DNA of 64,000 bases from Sphaerolaimus hirsutus (lineage: Eukaryota; Nematoda; Chromadorea; Monhysterida; Sphaerolaimidae). Shown here in pieces: positions 34,028 to 46,900 of the stretch. The notes under the pieces were generated by a model that worked only from the letters and a program-made list of their open reading frames with translations, was not told the DNA's origin and searched no databases. The stretch lies in contig OZ038450.1 in NCBI GenBank assembly GCA_964036195.1, positions 13,270,701 to 13,334,700 of the forward strand, read 5' to 3'. The position numbers and the translations under genes were made by a program. Position 1 is the stretch's first letter; every line of letters starts with the position of its first letter.

Positions 34028-35616
34028 ATGTCTAAAAACGTCGGCAACAGTTTAGATAAAGGTCGTCCTACAGTGGGACATGATTTACAAGAAACGCAAA
34101 GCGAAGTTTGCACTGGAAAGAGGGGATCAACGCCGAATACAAATGAGGTATGTAGTTAATATGAAAATATTTCTAAATATTATTAACAAACCGCTTTTCC
34201 TAATTTCGTTTTTTTGCCGTGACAACGGGTTGTCACGGTTTTTGAAGTTACGTATGCGTTTTTGGTAAAAAATGTTTTAAAGACAACATGTAAAAAATAA
34301 TGTCTTCAAAGGTACAGCAGTAGTTTCTGGTGTTAAATGTGGTCATATAAATGCTGTGTAGCTAGTCATGGGAATCTACATACGTTGCACTTTTGTTTGT
34401 CCGACTGAGTAATGGGTTGCGGGCGGCAAAACAAACGAAAACAAACAGAAATGGAAATTTGCATTTGACATTACATTTTGCGGAAATTGTTTCAAAATAC
34501 ATGGTGCATAATTAGAAAAAATGTTTTGCTTGCACTCGTTATGTTTAAAAAGCACTGGGGGACCGTACATCCGTACAATTTTTTTCTAAAGTTGATTTTG
34601 TATAGAAAAACACGCTTGAAAAAAATCGTTGGGCATTACTACTGCAACCCACTCTGCCCCCCCCCCCTGGATAAGTCATTGTTTTATATCACATTATGAC
34701 AGTTTAGAACAGAATATAATTCATCACAGGATCAGTGCGATGCTGAAACTGACGAATTGGTCAACAGGATAATTGAATCCAGTGCTGCGACTGCATTGGC
34801 TGCGTTGAAATCTGAATCTGGATGTAGCCGCTGTAGCGGGTTACCAGGTGCCTTTTTCTCAAATTGAGAAGTGAGAATTAACATGGATAAATTTAAGTGA
34901 CATGACATGTCAATTGCTAAAGGTTACGTAAAAAAATAAATTTATAAAGGTCTTTCACACGGATTCTGTGCTGTGCCGACACAAAAACTGAGTTAGAAAG
35001 TTGTATAACTCTGGAATAAAGTTCCATATCTGCAAGAAAAGGTGGTGAAGTGTGCTCACTATTTGAGTGTACACACATGCCAATTTGCAGATAATTTTAA
35101 ACTGTCGTTCACTAATTATAGGCATTTGAATATGAATTTTATTTGTCGGTTAGGTTTTACTTTTGAAACCGAACCGACAACAGAAATTCATCTTCAAATG
35201 CTTATAAGTCTTGAACAAACGATAGGTTCTAATTATCTGCAAATTGGAATGTGTGTAAACGTAACTAGTGAGTTGTCCACTGGCTTTTCCCGCACATAAA
35301 ACATTATTCCGGAATTATTGAATTTTCTAACTCATTTTTATTTGTCGGCACAGGAAACCGTGTGAACGACCATTTAATTAATAACATGTCATTCTATTTT
35401 AATTTTGCCATTTTAATTCTAACTTTTCAATGTGCGAAACTGGCGGCAGATTATTCATTGATTGCGCTCAAAGTAAATGAGGGTTTATTAAACAGCGTGC
35501 AAAGTCCATCTGATAAGCAGAGGATGTCACAAGTGATAAATTTGTCCGTGATTAAAGAGCACAATGCAGCTACCGGCAAAGATGTAGACATTTCCATCGA
35601 TGATAAAAGGAAAAAG
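34028..35616 (+). CDS. Gene with three linked exons, 3' end lost near gap
   Basis: Exons 34028-34147 (MSKNVGNSLDKGRPTV...), 34730-34847 (DQCDAETDELVNRII...GCSRCSGLP) and 35450-35616 (YSLIALKVNEGLL...DDKRKK), joined in phases 0 and 1 and ending at AAG|GTACAT. A CSRC pair may bind metal; the rest is helical and charged. Intron 2 contains a foldback MITE. Downstream is palindromic repeat and an assembly gap, so the remaining exons are not visible. Unrecognised. Confidence 0.6.
34948..35371. mobile_element. MITE with about 50-bp inverted repeats
   Basis: Left GGTCTTTCACACGGATTC...TGTGCCGACAC...GAGTTAGAAA; right TTTCTAACTCATT...GTCGGCACAG...CCGTGTGAACGACC. Inner blocks (attatctgcaaattgg and its complement; tcggttaggttttac / aaaccgaaccgac) also pair. 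Its right end supplies a false CAG acceptor. Confidence 0.8.
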
Positions 35617-35689
35617 GTACATTTTTATGCTTCATTTGTATATTATAAAGTTGCAATCTTGAATTTTTATCAATCGATAGATAGATTGT

Positions 35690-36243
35690 TTTATATAAAT
35701 AACGTGGAAAGTTTGTCGTGGATTGTTCAACGTGTAATTTTCAATGTTAAAAGTTTAACATTCACGTTGAACATTCCACGTTAAACATTCCGTTATTTAT
35801 ATAAATCAATCAATCTATGTTAAACGTGGAATGATTAACGTGGAATGATTAACGTGGAATGTTTAATGTGGAATGTTCAATGTGGAATGTTCAATGTGGA
35901 ATGTTCAATGTGGAATGTTCAAAGTGAATGTTCAACGTTTAACATTGAAAATTTATTTGAATATATAAATCAATCAATCTATGTTAAACGTGTAATGTTT
36001 AACGTACGTGGAAAGTTTGTCGTGGATTGTTCAACGTGTAATTTTCAATGTTACATTCCGTTATTTATTCAACGTGAAATGTTTTACGTGGAATCTTTAA
36101 CACGGAACGTTAAACATTCCGTTTGTTTGTATTTTATAAAGTAATGGTTAAGTTGCAATCTTGAATTTTTATCAATCGATAGATAGATCGATTGATATAT
36201 TGATTGTTTTATATAAATAACGTGGAAAGTTTGTCGTGGATTG
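35690..36243. repeat. ACGTGGAATGTTCA palindromic minisatellite
   Basis: Units ttaacgtggaatga and ttcaatgtggaatg in tandem (35820-35930), flanked by inverted copies cattccacgttaaac. The block ataaataacgtggaaagtttgtcgtgg occurs at about 35694, 36010 and 36216. It runs into the gap, which probably reflects assembly failure. Confidence 0.75.
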
Positions 36244-36443
36244 NNNNNNNNNNNNNNNNNNNNNNNNNNNNNNNNNNNNNNNNNNNNNNNNNNNNNNNNN
36301 NNNNNNNNNNNNNNNNNNNNNNNNNNNNNNNNNNNNNNNNNNNNNNNNNNNNNNNNNNNNNNNNNNNNNNNNNNNNNNNNNNNNNNNNNNNNNNNNNNNN
36401 NNNNNNNNNNNNNNNNNNNNNNNNNNNNNNNNNNNNNNNNNNN
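36244..36443. other. Assembly gap, 200 N
   Basis: Exactly 200 N. The size equals that of the second gap, so it is a placeholder, not a measured distance. Confidence 1.
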
Positions 36444-36501
36444 ATCATCCATAATGGTGTTGGTTTTTTTCTCGTTTTTTTCCCGTTTGAGTCATTTTTA
36501 T

Positions 36502-36694
36502 GTCCTTAATTAGAAAAGGTACTTTCATTTTGCCTACACTCCCACATTTGAAATGTTGCTTTTTACATTCTGGCGCAGTGCCAATTCTTCATATGGGTAA
36601 TAGCAAATTATTTATCAAGAAATACATTTTGCCGAGAAAAAAATGGTACAATGAAACCGAATGGAAGAAAGGTCTGAATGTGGTGTATTACTAG
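36502..36694 (+). pseudogene. Truncated copy of the exon at 56672
   Basis: Encodes MSLIRKGTFILPTLPHLKC...WYNETEWKKGLNVV, differing at only a few positions from 56672-56856. The shared block is about 36452-36706 against 56622-56878. Here the copy ends at a GGCGCC element (36707) instead of the second exon, so it is probably broken. Confidence 0.65.
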
Positions 36695-36706
36695 TTCTCA
36701 ATGGCC

Positions 36707-36955
36707 TAGTGATGGAAAAGCGCCAGAAAAAATGGCGCCAGGCGCCAAGGGCGCCATGGCGCCATTCGGAAAGTGGGCGCCAAGCGCCAAGGGCGCCACA
36801 GAAAAAGGGCGCCAGGCGCCAAGGGCGCCATGGCGCCATTCAGAAAGTGGGCGCCAGGCGCCAGGGGCGCCACGGAAAGAGGGCGCCAAGCGCCAAGGGC
36901 GCCATGGCGCCATTTGGAAAATAGGGCGCCAGGCGCCAAGGGCGCCAGGATAAAA
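36707..36955. mobile_element. GGCGCC-array MITE (hAT-like)
   Basis: Starts TAGTGATGGAAAAGCGCC, then units GGGCGCCAGGCGCCAAG and ATGGCGCCATTCGGAAAG. The same left end is seen at 62469, whose right end is its inverted repeat. The right end here is not clear. Confidence 0.75.
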
Positions 36956-37441
36956 AAGTGCCTACAACACCATGTGTGTGCTAAAAATGTTTCTACAGTA
37001 CCATTGTACGCGCATTCACTTCTTAACTCGCGTTCTCCGGGATGTAATGAACAAAAACAAGGCTAGCAACAAAAATTTTTTGAATAAAATCCACATGACG
37101 AATTCAAACGCAATGGAAATTGTCATTTGACAACAATCCATTCATTACAAATAGACCTTTCCAAACAATGTTTCCTAATTGCAACGATTTAAATCCGTTT
37201 ATTTATGATTTTGCAAGTTATACGGTCCATCATTCTTGTCTTCTGATCCGTCAGACAGATTTGATGAACCGTTGGATGAAAGATTTCCACCCACTCACAC
37301 CACTCCGTCCATTTTTCTGGCGAATTTATTTATTTATTTCTGATGTATTTTGGATTGCCTACATAAAGGAAAAAAAAAATCCCCTATACAGGCCTCGGTT
37401 TTCCACGTAAAAGGTATACCGATCCCCAAACCTACATTACG

Positions 37442-37546
37442 ATGCCCGCCGTTACAAAATCACACAGATCAGTGAAGGTCATGCAATCTTTTGCGGCTGG
37501 CGTGATAGATATCGATTCTCTGCGTGATGAAACATTTACACAATGA
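37442..37546 (+). CDS. Possible small exon (34 codons)
   Basis: ATG then PAVTKSHRSVKVMQS...DSLRDETFTQ and TGA. Its composition looks coding, unlike the flanks, but no donor is visible. It may be an isolated exon of the gene that starts at 37698, or of a lost gene. Confidence 0.25.
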   Translation: MPAVTKSHRSVKVMQSFAAGVIDIDSLRDETFTQ

Positions 37547-37697
37547 ATACACACAGAATACCTAAATTATGCATGCAATCTCGAAAGATTCTTACACGCT
37601 CTATTTTCTGCATACCGATTGGAGTGATCTTATATATCCGTACATTTCCATACTGATTTTGAGTGATCTTACCAGTCCCTACATTTAGATATATTTT

Positions 37698-38660
37698 ATG
37701 TCCATACATAACAATGTAGCATTTGACTTTACCAATAAATGTACAGATAAAACTTCACAGTTGACCGAAGAAATATCTAGAGATGCACACATCATTAATT
37801 TTCCGGAATGGCTTCTTGAGAAATTCCCGAGAACCACCCCAAAAACGATCACGATGCCGAAATCCAGAGTATCAAATAATCAGTCAAATTTTCGCACCTC
37901 GACAATGCCGCACTGCCGTATGTTGGAAATTTATGGGCAGCACGCCAAGTTGAAGTTTGCCGAGCCACAAATGCGACTCCAGGGACAGACTACGATCCAA
38001 CTGCAAGCGAATGGAACCGTCGACTGCAGCGCTGAAATCATCAACATGTATTCTTCTGGTAATGATATCAGGTATAGTCAACCCGTTATGACGCCTAGAC
38101 ACCACTACAGAAGTAACCGTAATTTAATATTCCACTTTCCAGTAGCATATATTGAATACCCTTCCCTCTTTCTGAGAAATAGTAAAAATAAAAAGTTTGT
38201 ATTTTCAGATAAAAAAAGAAATTTATTCTTTATAAACATTCATTTTAATCTTATATTTTTGCAGCCTATCCGCCCGTGTCAATTTACGCACGAACTGTGA
38301 GATAGCTGTCAAATGCTGGGACATTCCACGGACCCTTTGCCTCGCTCATGGCGACGTAGATCGCCTTATTGAGGATTTTACGGTATCTTACATGAAAAGG
38401 GTAAAAATATTGACCTTCCCATAGCTACCTAATCCTTGATGCAGACATTATCCTTAAACTCGAACAATAGCTGCAACATGGAGCAGTCAAGCATCGGCAC
38501 CGAGACGCCCGGCACCGAGACGCCTGTCAACACCATCGGACTGGAATGCCTCTATTCTGTACACGTGACCAGTACAGAGATGGAGGACAGGCCCAGATTC
38601 GTACGTTTATCTGCGTTTTGTCACGAAGACGTGATTGATGTGAAATATATTGGCCAGTGA
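37698..38660 (+). CDS. 3-exon gene, perhaps family beta (235 aa)
   Basis: Exons 37698-38071, 38265-38382, 38445-38660; phases 2 and 0; 708 nt ending TGA. Contains MLEIYGQHAKLKFAEP, which resembles the GQRL region of the family-beta genes (VTISGQRLQIRCKYPP), followed by a small domain with Cys (VKCWDIPRTLCLAH) and a C-terminal segment (LYSVHVTSTEMEDRPRF). The start is the first ATG of the frame; an upstream exon is possible. No introner here. Likeness to beta rests on one motif, so the assignment is tentative. Confidence 0.65.
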
Positions 38661-39104
38661 ATTGACCGCACAGTTTTGCTATTATGTAGCTTGAACGTAC
38701 AAATTTGCACTTTTGTAACTTTGAGTGTAAATACTGACCTCATTTATATATTTACGTATTCGAGTAAATACTGATCTCATTTTTAAAACTATATCTCTCG
38801 CCATCTACTTTGAGTAGCATGCAAAAGATAATAATGATGTCCGATAACCAACTTAAAGATGGCGGCGTAGGAAATTAAGCAAATTAAAGATGGCGGCCTT
38901 GGAAATTAAAGATGGCGGCCTAGTAGAATTTGTAAGATAAAGAGACCAACGTGAGAAATAGACAACATTTTCATCATTACTCAATGCATTTTTAGGAGTT
39001 AACACCAATCTGGCTGACTTGTAAGCATATTCAAATGTATCTGGGGATAATTCCAGACTTTGATCATTTGCCTAGCTTACCAGTCAGTTTCGCAGTGTTA
39101 GCCC
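38661..39104. other. Spacer with AAAGATGGCGGC triplication
   Basis: aaagatggcggc occurs three times at about 38855-38925 with attaaag spacers. The rest should include the 3' UTR of the LINE-like element, which stops at 39105, but its end and tail could not be placed. Confidence 0.45.
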
Positions 39105-40007
39105 CTAACATGCATAATTCTGCATACCTGCTATTATCAATTTATCCACGGCCTTCCTATGGGCCGGACAGGTGAGATGTGAGAGCCAGTCTTTGCGTGT
39201 TATACAATGTGATACACACTTTATACTAGAAACGGCATATCGATATTCATCAAGGGCAGGGCATATGTATAGAATATGGTTAAGGTTGCAAATTATTTTA
39301 ACATTAGATGAACTACACTTCACACAGTGTTTCCTAGTGCTACCATTATGACACCGTATAGCGTTGTGGCGTGCTGCGAACCAAGCCAAATTGTTGTAAT
39401 ACACTTTACTTGGGTGCATCTGTAATCCTACATCTTGTCTGACAGTTACAACTTTTTGCCTTAGCGCAGTCTCTTTCGCAACCGACATACGATAGGTGCG
39501 ACATGCCAGTTTAACGTTTGTTTTTGTAAGTGTTTTAGCTTCACATGACTGTAATGAAATGTCTTTACAACAGTCTGACATTCTATCAGTTAGTAATCTA
39601 AACCCCCTTTTTGTCAACCTAACATTGTTCATAAGAGATTCTTCACATAACATCGCCTTTTTCAGTAATCTATCAGCATTAAGTGAGTTTGCATAATTTG
39701 TGTAAGTTATTGTCATCTGACGATATCTATCCGACGGTAGTTCACCACCTAAGTCTAATAATAGACTGTCACCGCTGCATGATTTGGGTAGTCTAACGCA
39801 ACGCTTCATTGTCTGAAGGTATAGCTGATCCATTTTCTTAAGTAGTCCCGTGTTGCACCCCGTTACTTCCAGACCGTACATACTGGCACTTTCTATGTAT
39901 GATTTCCAGGCTATTTTTCCATATAACAATGGTTTCGTAGTTTTCTGTGAAGAAAGTATCGCCAGACTGCTATGTTTGAGAAATTTATTGTAACATGATG
40001 TTATATG

Positions 40008-40010
40008 TCA
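40008..40010 (-). other. In-frame TGA inside the RT reading frame
   Basis: On the minus strand TTC AAA TGA CAT ATA lies between the RT domain (ITNDLQPFK) and the C-terminal domain. The frame is the same before and after, with no other stop for 9.2 kb. Recent nonsense mutation, sequencing error or read-through are all possible. Confidence 0.85.
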
Positions 40011-43000
40011 TTTGAATGGCTGTAAATCATTGGTTATTGTGACGCCCAGATATCTTATCTCTGTTGTTTCCTTTATACTATTAAGCGATTTATTACTATC
40101 GTAACCCAATTGCCATTCAATGTTATGTGTTGGTTTACCCCATCTCAGTACTGATGATTTTTCTTTGTTTATCGACACGTTCCATCTCCATGCCCATTTA
40201 CTGAATATATGCATCAACTCTTGTAACTCATATTCTGTATTGGACAGTAGCACAATGTCATCAGCAAAGAATAGTCCCGGAAGTTTAGGTTGTTCTTTTC
40301 CTAATTTTGCACCAAATCCCGTGTTCAGTAAATCATACGCTAAATCATGCATGTATATTGCGTATAATGTAGGGCTCAAAGCGCAGCCTTGGGCTACCCC
40401 TATTGGGTATTCCATTTCCTCACTAACGTAATCCCCATACGTCATTTTAACACTAATATTTGTGTATGCATTTTGTATTGCACTTATAAGTAAACTCGGT
40501 AGACCCATTGTTTTCATTTTAAACCATAGCTTCTCCCTATCTACTCTATCAAATGCCTTAACGGCATCTACAAAGCACCCATAAAAGTTGTTTCCCTGAG
40601 CCTGGGCATAATGATAGCATGTATTAAGTATATGGACGTTGTCACATGTTCTTCGGTTCGGTCTGAACCCCCCTTGTAACTCTGTAAAAACATCGTGCTG
40701 CTCCATGACATGCATTAATCTATTGTTTAGTAGAACCATATACAGCTTTTTCACATTACATGAAATACCTAGAGTTCTATAGTTTTTCATGTTGCACCTA
40801 TCTCCTTTTTTGTGCAACAATACCATTTTGCATACTATTGCATCAGGCGGTATCGGGCTACCGTGTAACCAAGCATTGTACGTATTAAGAAGGACAACCC
40901 GTGTACTCCCATCCATATGTTTTAGATGTTCATGATGAATATTTGACGTTCCCGGAGATTTATTCAGCTTTAATTGTTTTATCGCATTGTCTAATTCCAC
41001 CAAGGAGAAATCAGATGTTAGATTATCTATGTCAGATTCCTCAAAGTTTCGATTGCCTACTTCATAATATGTTGGTGACCCTGGATTCGCCTTCATTATA
41101 TTCTTCCAAACCATACCCATTTCTACATTCATTTCCGTCTCAGTTTCAATGAGTTTTCCATCTTTGTTTTTCATTGCGGTAACTACTTTACCAGTTTTCC
41201 AATTTTTATTGATGTGTTTGTAGATAGTGTTCATTTCTGCCCCCTTATTTTGCAGTGTTTTTTCTATATTTCGATCGTTTGATTCGAGATATAGTCTCTT
41301 TTTTTCCTTCTTGAGTCTATTTTTGAGTAGTGTTAGTTCATTTTTCAGCTCGGCTGTATAACTCACTCTAATTTTCCTACATGTTTTCGCTATGTTTCTG
41401 TGAAGTTTTTGAATTGAACGAGGTACAGATGGTTTGTGTAATTTAACACTTCTGTTGGCTGTCGCATAAGACGATGCAGACTGAATTGACTTAACGATTT
41501 TTTCGTATGATGAATTTTCGGGTATATGTAAGACCTTTTTATAACTCACCCACTCATCTCCCTTTGGTTTAACTGTCAAAGATGTCGGTTTTTTGCATGG
41601 TTTCATATCGTTCACACGTAGAAGAATTGCATGATGATCTGATGATATTGGACATACCACACCATTACTATCAATCTGACCACTAATTCCATCGATGGGA
41701 AAGTTCGAGAAGCAAAGATCGATGACTGAGCGTGCATTTGACCGTTCATATGTCCATAATTCGGAAAAAATGTTATTTATCAACGTCGGACCATAGAATG
41801 CCCTCCAATCCCTTACTAGTTTACCATTCATGTTTACGTCAGCATTATTTCCTTCAATACCTAGTTCATCATTTCCAATATGGCCGTTAAAGTCACCTAC
41901 TAGAATTGTACGCTGTGAGTATTCCGTATGGTGTAGTAACATTTCACCTAGTTCTGATAGGATAGTTTCATTCTTCTCGGCTACCGAGCTTGATTTCTTA
42001 CATTTACTATTGTTTTCTAGATAGCATGCCACTATATTTTGAGTTTGCATTTTGGTTTTAACAGAAATGCCAACTAAATTATTTTCATTTTTAAACGTAA
42101 GTATTTTGAAGTCAATAGCTTTCTTGATGTATATCGATATGCCTCCAGTTTCTAAGCTTGTTTTAAAAGTGTGTACCGCACTATACCCTGGTATACAGAT
42201 TGCATCTGTAGCACATCTGAAATGAGTCTCCACCAAGCATAAAATATCTGCACATGCAAGGTTAGCAGCTGCAAATAGTTCCTCCTTTTTCCATCGTAAT
42301 GAGCGAACGTTCTGATACAAAATTGTAAAAGGTATAATAAGGGATTGTAAAACCACTGATGTTGAATCAGTTATTTCCGAAGTTCCAACTAGATCACCAA
42401 TTGCATTTATTGGTCGTATCAGTGTGATCACAACGAGTAGGACAGTAAAATATTTGACCTGTGACACACCGCGGATAAATTTCAGAAATGTTGACCAGAT
42501 ATGTAGTATCCCTGTAATAGTTACAGTCAACCATAACAGATATTTAACAAGGGCAACAATTCTGGAATTTTTTATCCCAAAACTAGCAAAATAACCCAAT
42601 TTAACGCCAAAAGTGTAAAAATTCACATCCTTCAATTTTGATGCAGTTGACGCGCAAAGTGCTGCGTCAAGGTGCGATTCCCCGGTGTTTGATTCATGTT
42701 CACTGCTCCAGATTGATGGGCGGAGCTTGATGCGGCAGCCTGCGTCGTGGTAATGTTGTAGCATTGTAAAAAAAGAGGGTTTTGTAGGAGTAACTGACAT
42801 TTTTAATAACTCTCTCCTTGTAACTTCACTTAGCACCATATTGCCCAATTCTGACGTATGGATGCCATCGCGGGCCATCATACGCATAAACAAGTCTATG
42901 CTGTCATCACATTTACACATCCTAAACTCATTGCAGATAAACTGCATCAGTGGCAAAACAACAACTTTTTCCAAATTATCTGTCACAAGGTCAATTAGCG

Positions 43001-43909
43001 ATCGTTCCAACATCAAGTAGAATTTTAAAGTGTCAGCTAACAACAAGCGAGACCACCCATGTTTAATGTGCCGATTCATTGTCGGCCCTATTAGAGACAG
43101 CAAAATTTTTCCTGAGGGCATTAGTTTCAGCCCTGTCGAATTACAAACAGTTGAAACACACTTGAAAACACCCGACAAGAAAAAGTCATCGACGCATGTG
43201 CTGCTGAATTTTTCGGAAAAGTACTGTTCGGCATCACATGCGTCCAGAACACATCTGATGACAACTGCGTCATAACACGTATCAAACTGCACATCGGACA
43301 ACGCGGCACATACAGTTGGCAGGCGCTTGCCATTGAACAACGATTTACTGCTGTGCACCGAAACGGGCACGTTGTGGCTAGCACAATCATTCCCAAACAT
43401 CATTTGAAGCGAGTGGGCACATGAATCCCCGATTAGAAAAACGGAAAAAAAATATTCGTATGCGTCAACCCTAACTGCACCGAATTTCGAGCATGTATTG
43501 ACAAATGCCGGCACAGAGTCACAATCCCTATAGGCAATTTTCGGACCTAAATCGCACGAAATGTGTAAACTGCGCAAAATTTCCGAAGGTGATTTTATTT
43601 TGTGCCCAAAAATTTTATCACTGAAAACCCCGGTCTCCGGATTTTTCGCAGTTGATTTGACAAATGATGCCAGTGTTTTGGCACATTTTGCCGCCGTAAG
43701 TGGATTCAAGTTGTTCAGCCGCAGCCCTTTCACAATCGTATGCTTCATACGTGATGCGCCAATGCCACGAACCTGATGTGAGGGGGGTAGGTTTGTTGTC
43801 CGTTTAACGAAACGTAATCCCGCGGCTGCGCTTGCCTGGGCATGCCCCGCGTAACTGCCATCAGTCGGCTGCAGGCTCGCCGGCCCGGGTGCACCAGTTG
43901 TCTGGCGCG

Positions 43910-46900
43910 CTGCCAAATGTGTAAAAGTCGATAAATGTTCTGTTTCTGGAGTAAAATACGTATGACATAAAACTCTAAGCAAAAAATCGCACAAGCAACT
44001 CGTATAACCTGGTTGACTGTCGACCAGGGGTTCATCGTCTCCGAAGTTTGGCTGAAGCATACGTTGGTGGCGCCCTTGCCGCACAAGTGTGTCCATTTGA
44101 ATATCAGGCCCGTGCGCAACGTTCGCAGCTGTAAATTTGTAGATTTGTAGCAAAATAGCATCGTAGCGAATGTAATCACAAAGTATGTAAGAACAAAGTG
44201 TACCTGTGGCGGATAATTCTGGAAAGTCGCCATCCCAGTAGGGCTCTGTGTCGACCAGAGGCTCTTGCATGGAAAGCAGGTCACTTTGTGCTTGTTGGTG
44301 CGCTGTTCGTTGTTGGCGCACACCGCCGTATGCACCACGCGCTGTAAAGTTCGAAGGCATCGATTTAGTGCATGTAAGTTGTGACAGTAAAGTGAGCATG
44401 TATATAAAAAAAGTATAATTCAAACCTCTGCCCCGTTGGCCAGCACCAAACGTTTGCCCGCGACGTTGTCCGCCGCGGCTGTTAAAATTCCGTGGGCGGT
44501 TGTCCTGAGAGCGTCCGTTGCCCACCGACGCTGGTTGCTGTGTGGGCCCATCTGATCCACGTTGGTTTGTACGCCCGCCGCGCGTCGAAATTGGATCCAA
44601 TGTGCCTTTTCTCAACTCTGCATCATTTCGCTTCTGTAAATAGTACACAGTATTGTAGCATAACCTAACGTTGAGTTTAACGAAACGTTGTAAAACGTGT
44701 AGGCGCTCACTTACTTGGACAACGTACCACTGTGGCGCCACCAAATTTGCTTGCGTTCTGGCATACAGATTTCCAAAGTCCATAGCACAAAACTGTTTTT
44801 CTTTTAGAAATTTTCCAAACAGTCTTTTGTCCGGGACATATTCAAGTTCACCATTGTCCATTCTCTTGGAGAACACATTCTCTTCCAGTAATGTCTCTCT
44901 GATCTCCATTAAAGCTTCGCCATAGAGGTTCATGTATGGGGCCAGGAAGTGGGGGCCGTCCGCAGTGGAGACCGTGCACTGCAATGTGTGTAAATCACTT
45001 TTTGACAGTCTGTCGTCAGTCATATGTATAGAATCATAGTTCACAGAAGTATGATTAACAGACTTTTCCACAAAATATTGAAAATGCAGCTGAGAGCAGA
45101 TGTTTGGCACTATGCCAAGATGTTTATCGCAAAGTAATGTGAAATGTGTTGTTTTAGAGCGGTAGTCTACCGAATAGTGTAAAACCACACCTTTAAGTAC
45201 TATCGCCTTTATGCAACCAAAAATCAAACTTGGCCGTGTGCCAAAATAAATCAAAATACTTACTTCTAGCCTACCCTTGTTGTACCCACTCATCATGGCG
45301 CCCTTCCATCCATAGTTAGGTGATTCCCCGGCGCAGCGAATTTCCCTATTTGTGATTATCCAGCCGCCCTCAACCTCGTCGTGGCCGGACGCCCAAAGTA
45401 ATTGCCTATGAACAATGTATTGCATAGGTTTTGGAAGCACCAGTGTGTTTTGGTTCCTACAAAAGTTTTTTAGAAAATCAATGATATGTGCGTAACCATT
45501 TTGTCGACATATTTCCCTCAAGGACAAGTATTTGTCATTTGTAACCCAAATTACTGAAATAATCGCCATAGTCAAACTAAATCCCGAGTCAGTTGTCATG
45601 TTACATGATGTATTCAACTCTAATGCCATGAAGTGTAAATTTGTTATTTCAAGTCGATTTTGTGACCGTTCGTAGGTTTTCAACAACATACGGACTGAAC
45701 TTTTGTCAACAAATACAATAACTAATACTAACCGTAAACCCACGTTGTTTTCCGCGGCATTTTGCAAAATAATTAGAAGCGCCGTGTACGCAAACGTTTT
45801 TTTGGCCGCATCCACCGAGTCATACAAAACCCCGGCCCCCGATTGCCGGCCGTTGCCAGATTTGAACCACACCTGGCTTGTGTCAACATTCTGGTCTTTC
45901 ACAAACCGCCCAATGTTGCCCATGATTCGTTTGCAGTGTCTGTTAAATTCGTGGAATTTCGGGTCCCAGGCCAGGCCATCTGTCACAGCAAAGAGCTGAT
46001 GCAGGTTTAGCGCAGTACTTGCCAGCGTTTTGCTCCCACAAGCCTTTGCCTCAGCCTGTGTAGGGAAAGATATAGATTCAAATCGTAAAGCAATCCCGCA
46101 AACTCTGAAAAAAATACGTAATTTGATGGCGTACACTACCCACGTCATGTAACTCACATAGATCATCGCGGTGAGGATGCAGTCGAAGGTTGCCCCATCA
46201 TACTTCACTTTCCATTGGTAGTATCCCCCAAAGGGATCGGTTGGGTCATCAAAGCATATCACCACGTCACTGGCGCCCGTCTTGTGCGTGTTTGACGAGC
46301 ACTCGGGCGCGGACGAGGACGGAGCCGTGTCCATCTGAAACATATTCGAGTTAGTAGTAGTTATCATATTGAATATGAACTTGTTTAAAAAAATGAATTT
46401 TAAGATGTATAATACATTATAAAATCTTATATTTGTGCATGAAATTTCAGGATAAGTTTCCCATAAAACGGTGGTATGTGTATGTAGATGAAAGAAATGT
46501 TGAATGCTATGCCACTGATTTAGTGAATTGAATGTAACTTCGCTGTATGTCCTAGCGAAAAATAACAATTTTTGGGAAAGTGCCAAATACCCCCAATTCA
46601 CCTCAGATATCGTCTGAATCGTTCTCGGACGTTTTGCTGAGCGCACAACTGTGTGCACTTGATCTGTCGAAGGTTCTTTACGCTTGATTGCAGATGTCGC
46701 CGCGCTGGATGTATGTACTTGTCCATTTTCTAGCGCCATCAAACGAAGCCGTATGGCCGCTAGCGAATCGTCCATATCAGAAGAGTTCTGCGTATGCACA
46801 TATTTACATTGATTATCAGCCAGAACTGTAATCTTTAAAGCAAAACTACAAAATTCTGAATTAATCATGTTGTCTTTTGTAATTACATATGTGTAAGTGT

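Noticed and set aside
35354..35450. Exon start at CAG|GAAACCGTGTG in the 34-kb gene
   Set aside because: That acceptor is the right end of a MITE; the acceptor at 35449 joins in phase with exon 2 and gives a better protein.
45700..45740. Tenth intron in the LINE-like frame (GTTAGT...AAAAG, 33 nt)
   Set aside because: Phases agree, but 33 nt is very short, no pyrimidine tract is present and the flanks read as continuous protein.
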